64,000 nucleotides of DNA from Turbatrix aceti (lineage: Eukaryota > Nematoda > Chromadorea > Rhabditida > Panagrolaimidae). Under the pieces are notes generated by a model, which saw nothing but the letters and a program-made list of their open reading frames with translations, was not told the origin of the DNA and did not search any database. Every line of letters begins with the position of its first letter. Positions within the stretch are counted from its first letter, which is position 1. The DNA is taken from contig OZ017768.1 in NCBI GenBank assembly GCA_963969345.1, forward strand, positions 372,001-436,000. The letters run 5' to 3'. Below, piece after piece: positions 1 to 13,764 of the stretch. A program made the translations under genes and the position numbers.

Positions 1-3000
1 CAATGATTCGCCCTTCCTTTTCCCTTCTGTCCGCGCGCAGCCGTTGAAAAAAATCAACGGCTGCTACTGTGACCGCCTCAGGAGAGTATGCCCGTGGTTT
101 GCCTCCTTCTTCGAAGTCCTGCCTGATCTGGCTTGTACCGATCGTCGATCAGCAATTTTTCAAATTAGGGGAAAACAAGTGGAATTTTTTGTGCATTTTT
201 GATTGAGTAGAATGAGATTATATTTGTTCGCCACAATTTACAAAAAAAAACTTTTTTAGAATTAAAAAAATTAAACTAAAAATAAAAAAATTTTAAAATG
301 CACTTTTTACGTCCAAGTAATGTGCGTCGCCGTACAATACACTTTTTTGTTTAACGAAAAACGGTTTTTTTGTACGTTTTCGATTAGTTTACAAAACCCG
401 GTGTTAAAAATCGAGAAAGAATATTCTGCAAATTGTTTTGTTTATAATTTTTATAATTTTTTTAATATTCTGCAAATTGTTTTGTTTATAATAGTGTTTA
501 TATTTTTTTATACGGCTGTCGGGTTGACCTGAAAATAATTTTTAAAATAAAATTTTACTTGACTGGACCTGTGGCTTTATAATCAGTTTCAGTTTTTTTG
601 TGACTTACAAAATAGATTAGTTACGAACCAAAAACGTAAAGATTTTATTATTACAAAAATCACTTTTTAATTTTGTTTTATGTTTAAACCGGATTAATTT
701 CATTTTTATTGAACGGAAAACGTAGATTTTTTATCCTTTTGCTTGCATTAGTCAAATTTTACTACCAAACAGTGGTTTTTCTGAGTCTTTGGCTTTACTT
801 TTTTTGCTGCCGGGCGGCATAGACTGCCACCCGACTCCAAACCATTGCCAAGGCCATCAAGCATCAAGTTCTCGTTTTTTCCTATCTTTTTTTTCAACAA
901 AGCAATAAAAAAAAGAGAGGGGAAGGCTAAAGTTTGGTTTCCCAATTCTTTTTTTGCCATTGCAACTTTTTTGAGAGCTAAGCGCTCTTTACGTTTTTTT
1001 AAGCACAACGACCCTCGAAGTTTTTTTCCTCCTTCCTTCCCTTGACTTGTTTAGTCTTTTTTTCCTGTTATCCGACGGCGACGGACTGGCAAGCAGGCTG
1101 TCAACGAACATAGCAGCCTCGACCCAAGACTTTTTTTGATTTTGTTTATCGATCTACTCTGCGTTTTTTCCATTATCTTTCAGTTTTTTGTTGCTCTCTT
1201 TGTCGGGGGACGTTAGTGCGGTCGTTTATCATGTTTGTTTTGGGGTAATTTTTTTGATGACGTAACTTTTTTGAGGCTACCATTCCGGTGGCATGGACGC
1301 GGTACAGTTTCCGATTTTTCTACAGTGTTGTTGGGTGGAAAATATAATTTTCACTGTTCAGGCCGGTTGGTTTTTCTAGATCAAAAGCTGGCCACGATTT
1401 TATTTTTTGTAATTTTCTGGCACTTTTTTTTATCGAAAAAAAATTTTATAACAGTTGTTTTTATTTTTTATATCCAATTTTTTTTCAATTACGTTTTCTC
1501 ATGACACATTTTTTATTACAACATTCATAGTACGAAGTAACTAACTATTCCTTATCTCCTGACGCTATCATTTCCTCTTTTTTACGATTTTTTTTGCTCG
1601 ACAGATTTTCTACTTTTTTTTTCGTCCGTCTTTTTTATCCTTGATTTTTCTTACCCTTTGGGTCGCGTCGCGTTGTCGTGCACCACCACCACCCATGTAT
1701 TTTTTTACAACAACTACTTTTTTTGCGTCCTTCACGATCTTTTTTTTCCACTTGTGTGTCGTTTGTCGTCTATGATTGATTTTTTTGGTGGTCGAATGTT
1801 GCAAACAAGTTTTTTTTGCCCTAACGGCTAGGCTGCTTCCTTCGTGGGCTCACCGTACCGTTCAATTTAAATAATTTTTTAGACATCCTCTCCAAGCCCC
1901 TCTCTCTCTTGTACCACCTACCTCGAACTCCACCTCACGTCTATTTTTTGTCAGCGGGACAATATTATTTTTATTGCACATAGACAATCATCACTCACGA
2001 CTTCCACCGATACGACCATCAACGACGACCACCACCGACGACAAAGAATACGACAACGGATTCATCGGAAAAACGGTTGGTTTTGTTTTTCACGTTGTCA
2101 AGACAGGGGAACGAGGACTCTTCGTGTTGGGTAAGAGTGAAAAAAGGGAAAAAGTGGTGTAAATAGACGTGGTTATACGTTGATCTGTCTTGTATGCAGT
2201 GTGGCAGCTCTTGTGGTAAAAAAATTCAATTATAATGTAGCACGAACTTATTTTTTTTTAGGAAGTTTTCCGTTTCAGTTTTGGATCCATTTGTCTTTGA
2301 AGGCGATTTTGAGATCTGATATCAATATTTTTTGTTTGTAAGCTTAACTGCGTTTTTCATTGATAATTAGTTTGGTTTTCTTTTTAGTATAAAAAAACAT
2401 GGTTGTTAATTTTATTCCATCAATTTGCCTGATACTTTTTTTTATCCATTTTTATAAATTTCAACATGTTTAAAAAATTGTTTGTACGTGTCAAAAGAAT
2501 TATTTTTACCAAGACCCAATTTTTTGACCAGGAAAAAAAATACGAGAGAAGGACATACGCATACTTCAAAAAAGATAGAAGTAAGTGTATCTTGTAAAAA
2601 AACGGTTGTTGTACGCAATAACCGCTGAGACGGGACCGAGGGTCGTCATCACCACCACCATTGATGTCTGCTCTACCCCGACCCGGACAGGCCAGGTAGG
2701 CTGCTGTCACCGGCCTACCTACCTATGGCCCGTCTTTTTCTCTTTGTCTCCTGTCTGTTGGGGAGGAGAAACGAACAAAAAAATCTTGGCTGTTTTTTCT
2801 CTCTTCTTAATATAAAAGTTGTACAAATATTTGACTTTGACACTCTTTTACTAGTGTAAAAAAGACCACGATGTGTATACTTTGATGTACTCAACAAATA
2901 CCTATCTATCCTCCCGATTTTTTTACCAAAAAAAAGTGCCCGTTTTTTAGGGGTTATTTTATGGAAAACATCTTTTATTCCACACCTTGCTCACCTGAAA

Positions 3001-5223
3001 CGATGATAACGAACCAGGAAGACGATGGCGGGTAAAGAAAAAATTGTGGTGGTGATGAATTTTTGCCCGTCTTTTTTTGCCTGATTTTTTTTGCTCACAA
3101 TCAGTACTCTGTTGTTTGTCACCGTTTTCACTGCTTGCCGATATCGTTAGTGCGTGGCGATAGAGGCTGCTTGCAATCAACGATTTTTTATTACCCCCGT
3201 ATTTTTTTATAACTGACTAATGATAGAATAGTACAAAAAATTTATTGTCCGAATTTTTTTCTATCATTTTTTTCTGTAAAAAGCTTGCAGTCATTTTTAC
3301 TATTAAAAAAAATATTGATTCGTGTTGGAATGACTTTTTTTTAATTTCAAAATTCTGGAAACTGCCAATTGTATGTCACGTATGAATACGTTGCAGCAAC
3401 TGATAAAAAAAATACTAAATCGATGTTTTTTTATGATGATCGATGAATCTAAGTTTTTTTGCATTCAATTTTTGGGTGCTATTTTTCCACAATCGAAACC
3501 CAACTGTAATAAAAAAATGGGGCAACAAATCTTTTTTTACAAAACTTTTTGACCGATTTGGATGTTCAGAAGTTTTTGTTCTGCGCAGAATATTTTTAAC
3601 TGTATGTAGATCATTTTTTTACTCTGTAGGTTTTTTTTTGCAAATTGATAATCCGATTGTTTTCATCATCTTTCTATCCCTTCAACAAAAAATGTGGTCT
3701 AGTTTTTTTGACGGCGTTTGTTAAAAGAATCATTTTGTCGCGGTGTGCAAACTGATGTGAAAAGACAGCAGCAACAGGGAGTTTCGAGCATCTACCGTGG
3801 TGATTTTTTTAATGCACGATTTGCGTTTTTTTCATCTTTACACTCATCTATCTATCCTTATCGGTCGTGTTGTTTGCTAGTTATTACCCTTCCCTTACCT
3901 ATTTTACAGGGTTGCTACAGTCCTTAGTCATTTTTTTTTTACTTTGGTTTTTTTTAGATGTACGGCAAACTTTAGGTCTAAAATTTAGACTCTAAACCTT
4001 TTGCATTTTTTTGTGTAAAACTAAAGTCAAATATCCTTTTGCATTTTTTTCAATTCCATTATAATTTACGTCTCTTTTTTTGCTGCGGAAAAATACTAGG
4101 GGTGATTTGTTTTAACTGATCGTAAAAGATGAAACGTCGGCGGTAGAATTTTTTTAATAGTCAGCGGATAAAATTAGAGTGGATTAAAAAAAGTTATCAA
4201 ATAATAAATTCCAAATGATGATGATTATCGCGAAATATTGAGGATAGCTTACTTTACTTTTTTTGTCATACAACAATTTTTTTCGTAATCTTTTCTTGCT
4301 GTGTGTGGGGTTTTTTTTTGCAGGAGAAAGGTTTTCGATATTTTTCTTTTCTTACTCCAAAATACTATTACATAAAATTCTTGGAATATAAATTTTTTTT
4401 ATGTATTATAAAATCAAATTTGAAATGCACAGTTGTAATTTTTTTGTTGATTGTTTTAAAAAATAATTTTTTTTCAACTTGATCTGACCGCTTTCACTCA
4501 TTTATTTTCATTTAAAAAACCATCTGTGTCAATGCATTTTTCTTCATTGGGGTTTATGTGCTCAAAAAAGCTGAATTTCTTGTTTACACGTTGAAATTCA
4601 ATTTTTTTTGTCTACTTGAGAGTTTTTTTCAATGTCGATTTTAATGCGTAAATGGACTACCTTTTTTAGTATACGCATGTTTTTTTAACAAACTAAAAAC
4701 AGTTTTTGTAAACCCATCTCTTTTTTTTTTATTTTGAGTGCTTCTTTTTTTCTTTTGTGCGTGTTGAGAAGGTCGTTTTTGAAAAAAAAGAGGTATGGGA
4801 AAGAAACGATGAAAAGGTTACTTGACCTATGGTGTAAGGTCGGTTTTTTGTTCTTTTTTACCTGTGATGAAAAATGGAAAAAATGTTTTTTGCTCGATTT
4901 TCAACCTTTATGTCTGTAAAAATCTTTTGAATTTATTCGTATTTGGTCCCCCATTTTTTTAACCCTTTTGGGAGGTTTGTTTTCGCCGGTTGACGCCGGT
5001 CAGCGCATATTCATTCATTTATGTGTGTTGGATATCGGGCGGCTGCCTCGAACGATGGTGGCAGGCGTTCGTTTTTATGTGTCGGTGGTCAAGTGCAGGA
5101 CAGGGCAGGAGGATGTTCGTTCTCTTTTTATTTGTTCGTTTTTCTGTTTTTCGCAGACGGAAAGGTTGGTTTTTCATTTATTTGTGCGGTGCGTACGCCG
5201 CCGCTGCGGATAGGGATAGGACG

Positions 5224-5235
5224 CCCCCCCCCCCC
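5224..5235. repeat. C12 homopolymer
   Basis: Uninterrupted run of twelve C in otherwise mixed sequence. Such a tract is prone to length change and to assembly error. Confidence 0.9.
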
Positions 5236-5387
5236 ATTCACGTCCGGTCATTCATTGCTCAGGCCTCTCTGCCGGTCAACAACAACTGCCTTTTCTGGCT
5301 GGCGTGTACAAACGACTGGTCATTCATTGCATATTAGTTTGTCGACAGCCGACACAAAACAAAAATAAAGAGAAACGGGATAAAATG

Positions 5388-5409
5388 TTTTTGGGGGTGA
5401 CCCCAAAAA
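5388..5409. repeat. Short perfect inverted repeat
   Basis: TTTTTGGGG, four-base spacer GTGA, CCCCAAAAA. The nine-base stem is perfect and sits in the gene-free region. No promoter or gene end is nearby, so its role is unknown. Confidence 0.8.
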
Positions 5410-8400
5410 TGAGGGGGAGGGAGAGACGATGATTGTTTTTCACTCATGCCACCCGCCGCATCGTCCCCCGTCTCCCCATCGACGCAAGGACACAACCCTT
5501 TCGCGCATTTTATCCTTCGCTTTGGTCAGTCGACACACAAAAAATATACCAACCGGGTGGCAGGAAGGGACGAGAGTGGACAACAAACGGATTACTAGGC
5601 TGCTGCTGCTGCTACTGCTACAGTTGTGCGACGGAGACGAGGAACGGAGGGACAGATGGGGTCAGTGCACTTTGAACGAAAATTTTGGTCGTTAAGAAAA
5701 AACAAATTAATGAAATAAGCCGAGAGTGAGGTCAAAGAGGGGATTGCAACAGAATGCTTGAAATATTTATATACATAAATATAATTTTTTTTTGTTTTTT
5801 GCCGTTTTTTTAAGAAAAAAAATTTTTGTTAGTTTTTAACCGCATCAGATTTTTCATAAGTATTTTTTTTTGTAAAAATGGATTCAGTTTTTTGTTAGCG
5901 TTCCCCAAAACCTTTCAAAACCCTTGTCCGATTATCAAAAATACTCATTTTGGCGTCAACAATATGACCTTCTGTATAATGCAACATCTCGTCATATCTA
6001 GGTTTTATACTTATTTTCTATTCCTTTTTCTTGTCTAGCGGGATGATGCGTCAGATATGGTTAGTCACGTTCTACTCCTCCATAGTGCCATTATTTTTTT
6101 TTCTCTTGACCTGACTGATCCATTACCCCAACAGTCTCTCACCTGAACCAAAATCTATACATTTGACGGCAAATGAGTTTTCTTTGAAAGAAGAAGAAAA
6201 AGTGGAAAACACTGACTGTCGCCGATGGAATCTCATGTGTATAAGATTTTTACGTACAACGTTGAAGATTTTTAATACAAGAGAATATGTGATGTGTAAA
6301 AATGTTATTAGTAATTTATTAATGAATGAATGATTGGCGATTGTACTATTTTACTTACAGGACAGGGGACAAGGCAAAGGAAAGAACGAAACGATAGAAG
6401 GTCAGCATTACATATTTTAGAATGGTCAAAAGTGAGACACTCAAAAAATAGATTTCAAACATTAAAAATATAAACAAATAAAAGCAATCTGAGTTCCAAC
6501 ACATATATTATGACAAATTCAGTTTTTTCAAAAAAAAACTTTATTTTCTGATAAAACAGTGTGTCATTGGTTTCAAGTGTATCATTTTTTAACACTACAC
6601 AAATTTTTTTTACGGTGATAAAAATCATATATCCCACAAGGCACAAAAATTTGTTTAACAAAAAGCGATACACTTTCATAGTTTGTATTTTTTTCAGTCT
6701 GCAACCTGTATAAGGACAAAAAAAGTTCCAAATTATGTTTTTTTTAGATTTTTGATTCACTATTTTTTTTCTTCTGTTTCCTCCTACTTTTTTTGGAAGG
6801 CTTTTTGATGTAAACAACAAAATAATAGAGCTGTTCTTTTGCAGGAAAAAAATTCGTTTTCTCGCATGTATACTAAACAATTCAGTCAGATGAAACGACG
6901 ATTGACAGCCCGTGAAGGCCTTGCTCTTTCTCTTTCTCTGTTATAGTGTTTTTTTCTTTTTTTTTGTAACGAAAAAAAATATGGAAACATTACATATGCA
7001 GGCTGAAAAAATACTTGGAATAGTTTTTTTTTTATTTTTCTGAAAAAACAACAACATTAAAGATGGAAAAACGTGGGGCAAGCAGTCAGACTGGCGTAAC
7101 GCAGCTGCAGATGTTCTTTTTTTGTTTTTGGGAGTTTGGTTTGTCAATATCAGACATGTGTCGTGGGGTTTTGATGCTGTCTCAAGACGTGACATTGACT
7201 GGCGTTGGTTCTAGTATATAAAAAAGCCTACCTTTTTTTTCAATTTTTTTTAACTTATATCGACTTTTTTACATTTATTTTTTTGTAACTTTGGTCAAAG
7301 CATTGAGAGGTTGATTTTTTTTGGCACGACTCACAGTTGTTTGTTTACGCAGTGAAAGTTTTTTATATTTATTTTTAATTTTTTCATACACAAAATTTTG
7401 TTTCTACTCTTATCGGATTTCAAAACGTTTTTTTTTTCAATCCGCATCTCTTTTTCAGCGGGAAGAAAAAGCAAGCTGTGCCAAAACTAAATACGTACTA
7501 TTTCTATTTAACATTTTGAGTGGTCATTTTTTTTCTTCCCTGGAATTTACTTCGACGTAGTTTATAGTTTACATTGTTTGCACACTTTTTTTCTGGCATT
7601 ATATTTGTTGTCTGGAGTTTGATTTCAGTGAAAAAAAAACTTTTTTTCGTAGAAGACGATTTTTTTGTCGTTTTTTTTTCGGGTGTCTTGATTTTTTTAT
7701 TTGATTGTTTAGGCTGCTTTACTGAAAAAATTTCAACGGTAATCCGAACTTTTCTTACTATTTCACGTGAATTTGTTTTTAATATTTTTCGTCAAACAAT
7801 GACATTCAATTCTGTATATTCTTTTGGAGCATTTCAGCTGTTATGTTTGTTGAGTCAGTACACGTTTGTTATGCTTCCCCGTTTTGGCTCGAGCGTAGAT
7901 CTTCTATCTATCGTAGTTCGATAGTCAAGGGTCGAGGAGCAAAAAGTCAAAAAGACGTCTCTCGAAACGGAAAATTGAGAGTTGTTTTGAGGTGGCTGGA
8001 CGAGATTAGGTGTGTCTGTTCGAACAGGGCAAGGCGGAAGGATACCTGCTCTCTTTTGTTGAAACAAATTTTACCTACACCACAACTTTTGTACTGTGAA
8101 AAATATTAAATTTGTTCTTCGAGAAACGAAAACCCAAGTCTGTCCCCAAACGGAAAAGAAAGCGGAGGGATTTTAATATTTGCTTACAGCCTTTGCCGGT
8201 AGAGACCATACACGGGGAAGAAGTAAGACACGTTAGATACAAGAGGAAGGGGAAGAACAAGGTTACCTAACGGCAAAGTGTGGGTACATGTGTTGAGTGA
8301 AATGATGACACGGCTGACGGTCGATGGTCAATCAGTCAAGGTGGTATTCAACAACATTTATTAGAGATAAAATTTTTATCAAAAAAATTTTTTAAATATC

Positions 8401-11400
8401 CATTTTATCAATAGCCTGAATTTTGCATATTTTTGAATATTTCTTTTTTTGAAAATGAAAAAAAAACAAAAAAATTGTTTTGAGTTTGGAAAAAAATTCT
8501 GATTAGCCGGAAGCATTTTTTGTGAGAAATATATTCATGAAATGTTTACGCTTTTTTTAACTATGGTTTTTGATATTTGAATTCAACGAAAAAATGTATG
8601 ACACAGGATGTCCGAATTTTGTTTTTCAATTTAATAAAAAAAGTGGTGTTAAAGTTATTATCTTTGTTAAAAATGTGCCAAAAACGTTTTAGCCCAGGTA
8701 CGAAAACACAAACTATTTTTAGACCGTTCTTGTTTCTAAAAAAAATGGATCTACCATTTTTTTCATTGACATTTGTATTCTTGATTTCAATCCTGCCATG
8801 AGCATGATTTTTTATCAGTTTCTATACTATAATATGTTTCGCCAACTATCATAGATAACAGAATTTTGCATGAACCATTTTCTTCTTCCTGCTCGGTTAT
8901 GGTTTTTGTTGACGCCTGGCACCGCCAGAGGGACCAGGATTCCCAGTCTGTCGTTTTCGTTCATCACCAGATTTATTTGGCCATGAAAATGTACTGTCAT
9001 GACACGGACCGGCCTTTAGTTTAAAACATTTTTGATGTCATTTATTTCTCGAGGGGGTGGTCAAGAGTGAGTGACCAATGATGTGACAAAACAACAATTT
9101 TTGGTTTCTTGCAAGTTTTGGCTTTATGCCAGTGTTGATTGATGAAAAATAACGATGAAAGAATGAAAGAAACAAGTAAGCGGAAAATTGTTTACGGTGT
9201 TGCCCTAGTACCACTACCACACACATCGCTCCCCCTTATCCCTCTCGAGGGGTAGTCCAGCCAGGCACAGGGGTTTGCTTACTTGTTAGTTCTGTTTTGG
9301 ACCGACCTCCTTCAAGCTTTTTGACCACCCACGGCAGGGAGGGACAGCCGGCTGCCCCTACAGAGTTTGTTTTGTCGATGTGGCCTCATTCTTTGGGGTT
9401 TGCTTTCGACTCGAATATTATTATTTTTCCTATGCTTTAGATTGATTTTTATTTTTATTCCGGTGAGGGTGGAGACCACCCAGTTTGATCGGATGCATTG
9501 GTTGTGTGCTGTGTGTTTGTTTGTCAGCGGCGATTCGGGTTGGTTCGAGACTGGCACGACCAGGGTGGTTCTGACAACCCCCGTCGCCCTTGCCACTAAA
9601 AAGTGCATCGAGAGTGGATGTCGTAGAGAGGGGAGAGTGGACAGTGGTCACTACTGCGGGAGGGGAGGGTGTTCGTTTTCTGTTTTCTACGCGCAGTCGT
9701 ACCGCCTGGAACGGCCGGTGCTTACGATGAAGGATATGACGTGTGTTGGGGTCGGTCTGAAACCACCCTCCCGACGACGACGGCGACTGATGTTGGATGT
9801 TGTAGAGTATTTGACCAGTGGTCATTTGTGGCTGGCCACGCCTTTTTTTCAATTTTTCGTTGCTTTGTTATTTTGTTGTGTTGCGAGAGAAGCAGAGAGA
9901 AAGAGAGAAAAAAAGTAGGAAGAAACAAACAGAAAACAGCCGGGTGGTCTGAACGAAGAGTGGACGACGACTGACCACCATGCGAGTGGACATTGGCTGA
10001 GCGAGAGAAAGACCAAGCACAGAACGAGAGAGAGAAAGAAGGAGAAAATAACACAAATGAATGTTTCCGCGAAAAAGTGTCCCCTAACTGACTGAACGAA
10101 GGCGTTTTGGTTTGGTTTTGGATAGAAGGAAAAAGAGGGTGGGGTAAAAATTTGTGTATGAAGCAGAAAGGCAGTGTGACGGGACGAAATATAACACGAA
10201 AAATAAGAGAGCCAGCCAGGGGTATCAGAGAGTGGTCAAGCGAGAGGCTCTGGGGCGTAGGCGCGACTAAAAACGAACCCGAACGATAGTAGGGAAGAAA
10301 GAACACCCCCAAATAACACAACAACAACACGACACATCACTGCTTGGTACACTGGAGGCAGTGCAGTACTCGTCCTTGTTTTTGCTTCTCGTATGCCTGG
10401 CATACTTTTTTCAGGTACATTGGGGTGGGTTACTGTATGATTATTTTTTTGTATGTACCTTGTTTTTTAGGGGTAAAAATTACTGGTTTGTGGTTTTTTC
10501 TATTTTTCATTTCCTGTTTTTGTTTGTTCAAGTAGCAAAAAAAATATCAGGTGTTTTCTGCATCTGATGGTTTAGGAGTTGCAGGTAGTTGTAGTTAAAG
10601 TTGTTGATCACAGCCACCGCCGCAGGCTTCCAAGGAATCAAATATCACACCGATTCGCTCATGATGGAACTTTTTTTACCGTACTTCCCAAACAAATGAC
10701 TACCCCAAAGAAATTTAATTTTTGCTTATTTTTTGTCCGTTTTCAATTTTTTGCTTTTTATGCAAAATTTTTTTTCTAGTTTTGTTCTTGCATGCACGCA
10801 ATGCGTCATACTTTACAGTTGCATAGTGTCATTTGTATGTGATTACTATTAAATTACAAGTCACCTGCCCCATGCTATATACCTGTTGGCGGTAGACCAA
10901 GTCGGTCAACCAAACGGCAAGGTGTTATTACGCATCGAGGAGGAAGAAAATTAGTATTTTTCACACTTCCCCACAAAGTTCATATACACGCGTATTTTTT
11001 GGTAACATGCCAAAAAAAATATGCGAGGGATTACGGAGTCATTGTTTTTTGTTGTCTTCTTCAAAAACAATCATGATCTTCTTATCTTATTTTGATGCTG
11101 TTTTTTTATAATACCCGGCTGTGAAAGTCAAAGGCCGGAGGGGAGAAAGGGCATCCGTACTTCCTCTCTCGGCTCTCAACTGGGCTGTTTGTTGGTCCCT
11201 ATCCATCCTGGCAAGCACCCTGGCGAGAATGTAGATGCTTTTTCTTGTCCTAAAGAAATACTGCCAGTGGTAGGGGGCTGGCAGTAGTGGCGAATGTCTG
11301 TCGGTGTGCGTGTGTTTGCCTTCCCTCAACGCCGCCACCGCCGACTGAGCTCTGGATGTTTTTTTTAGTATTTCCCTTGCGTGTTGTTTTTTAGGGGTCC

Positions 11401-13743
11401 CTTACGCCCTGCCCTGTCCTGCGTGCGTATGTGTGCTTTTCCAGAGTACGTACGACCGATGAATTTTTTCTGCAACACTAAAAATTGTTCTCTTACCAAA
11501 AAACCGGAGAGAAAAAGAAAAAATTGTCGACTGGCGGCAGCAGCTGATTGCGCTGCGTCGCTGGCTGCCAGAGGCAGTTTTTTCTTTCACCCTGTGAGAG
11601 GTCTGGTCCACCATGGGATGGAGTGGTTGTGCGGAAGAGAAGGAAAGGAGTATAAAAAACGAAACGCGCTTGGCTTGTTCACTAGGGTGAAAAAACACAT
11701 GAAGCAGCGTGAGTGACGATTCCGATTCTTTTTTACTTCAAGGGTAGTGGTTGATGTACATGTGTGTATGCGTGTGTATGTCCTGATGGCCTACGCAGGC
11801 GCTAGGGAGGGACGCCACCCCGAACAAACTTTATCCACCCTGTACAGCTCGCTCGTGAGCATGAAGAGCAGCAACGCAAAAAAAATGTGGAGAGTGAAAA
11901 AAAAAGCGTAAAACATTCAGAGAGAAATGTAAAAAAAATGGAGAGAGTGAAACAAACAACTGTTTCAAAAACACACCACCACTACCAGGATGCGGATGCT
12001 TCGTTCGTTGCTCGCTTTTATATCTGCATTTTTTTATTTCTGAGTGTATGTCGTTTTTGTGTTAAATTTTTCCACTGTAATTTTTTGCGGCTTTTGCCTC
12101 ACATTGTGGAAGAAAATTTATGCCAGAAAATATTTTATTTTGTTGTTGCGCGTTTAAAATTTTTTATTCTGTTGCCGGGTGTTTTTCAGTTTTTTTTTAT
12201 TTCTTTGTTTTTGTCAGGCTACAATTAATTACTCAAAAAAATGTTTTAGAATTTTTTTTGGAACTTAGGTTTTTTGTCCGTAGTTCACCACGATTTATCT
12301 AAATGTCAAAAGTTTTTTTCGTTGTAATATTTTTCTTTTCTCTGACCTTTGCACACCGTGGTTGTAATAAAAAAATATAGTAAAAAAAGCGAAGGTCAAA
12401 CTAAAAGGTCGACGCCGGCTCGCGAATAGGTCAGGGGTCAGCCGGGTCATTTGTACCACCCACCCAGGACTTGGGCTCTTCTTCAAGGTATAAATGGCTG
12501 AGTGAACATCGGGACAGGCAGGCTGGGGAAGTAAAAAATAGCAATCGCCGGCCGACGTACAATATCCTTTATCGCGACAGCCGTTCGTTCGGGGGACGGA
12601 ATGCAACCGGTCAGTAATAGTACTTTTTTTGTGATGACCCTGATGCCCGGACGCTCCCCTTCTCTCTCTTGTTCTTTCTTGTGCGGGTCCCGATCAGATG
12701 AATCGCCGGATCGGCTCGGCTTGACAAACATACGCGCCGGGGCAGGAGGGGGGCGAGAAAAATATTATAATATATTTTTCAGCCGTGTAGGTTGTGCATA
12801 GATGCGAGAGTTGCTGGCTGTGTTAGGGTCAGTCAGTCGAGAGTCTGTCAGATTGGCGCGGCGAAGGCAAATACAGCCAGGTAGGCGGAGAGGGGGCGCG
12901 ATGTGCCAAGGATAGATAGGTCGAAAAAAAAGAGAAGAAAAAGAACAATTGTCCTTCTTCGTCGCCTTCGCCGAAGGATGACAAGGGCAGTGGATAGGTG
13001 CGCCGGTCGCAATCGGTCTTGGTCGGCGGACGGACGGATTTTTGGATAAAACTGATTTTTACAATCAACGACATTCTGACTATAATCTTGACAGACCAGC
13101 CCCGGATGAACCGTACTATACAATGACCTTTTTTTGTTACCGCTTGGCCTTTTTTTGCTGTTGTTTCGATTCTAAGATGAAAGTACAACCAGTATTCATA
13201 CATATGCGCTCGGTTGGTTGTAAATATTATTTCCTGGTAGACTTAAAATTAAATATACTCTCACATTAGCCTTCTTTGTTATCACACGTTTCACTCAATT
13301 GGTGCCACAACAACAACAGACTTCCTTGGCTTTTCAACCCGCCCTCTCGCTCAGGCCGAACGGGCAATTCTTTGTTAAGCGTAAGCGTAAAAAAAATGTT
13401 TTCGACGTTCAACTGGCTTATAGGTGTTTTTTTCCGGGGCTCTCAATCATTGATGTTTTCGTCGATGTCATGCGATGTGTGTTGTTTTTTGACGAGAAAA
13501 AATAGGATTCGTCCTACTATAGTACAGCGTGTGTGACGTGGGAAATTTCTGTTTTTTTTGTTTTTTTAATTTTTCTTTCGGCAATATGGGGTCCTCCTTT
13601 TTGTTGTTGCTGATATTGGTTTGTTCCGGCTTGCCTAGTTTCACGAGGAGCATAATGATGGTTGTTTTTTTTAACTTTGATGTGAATAGCGGAGAGTTGA
13701 TGACTTCTGGCGTCTGTATCTTGTTTTTTTTGTTGTTCGCTCA

Positions 13744-13764
13744 GGGGTGGGGTGGGGGGGGGGG
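13744..13764 (+). repeat. G-tract array with G-quadruplex potential
   Basis: GGGG-T-GGGG-T-G11. Tracts of at least four G with one-base loops satisfy the usual G4 rule; the 11-G run can supply the last two tracts. It is the strongest G cluster in the upstream region. Confidence 0.7.

Noticed and set aside
9367..10330. Overlapping long open frames on both strands (183 and 202 codons)
   Set aside because: Low-complexity, Ser/Phe-rich translations caused by GA/CT-rich sequence; no domain, no splice context, and both strands open at once.
11960..11967. CTGTTTCA, the core of the C. elegans type I piRNA promoter (also at 17150 and near 38145)
   Set aside because: Three hits in 64 kb on two strands are near chance expectation for an 8-mer and do not cluster.
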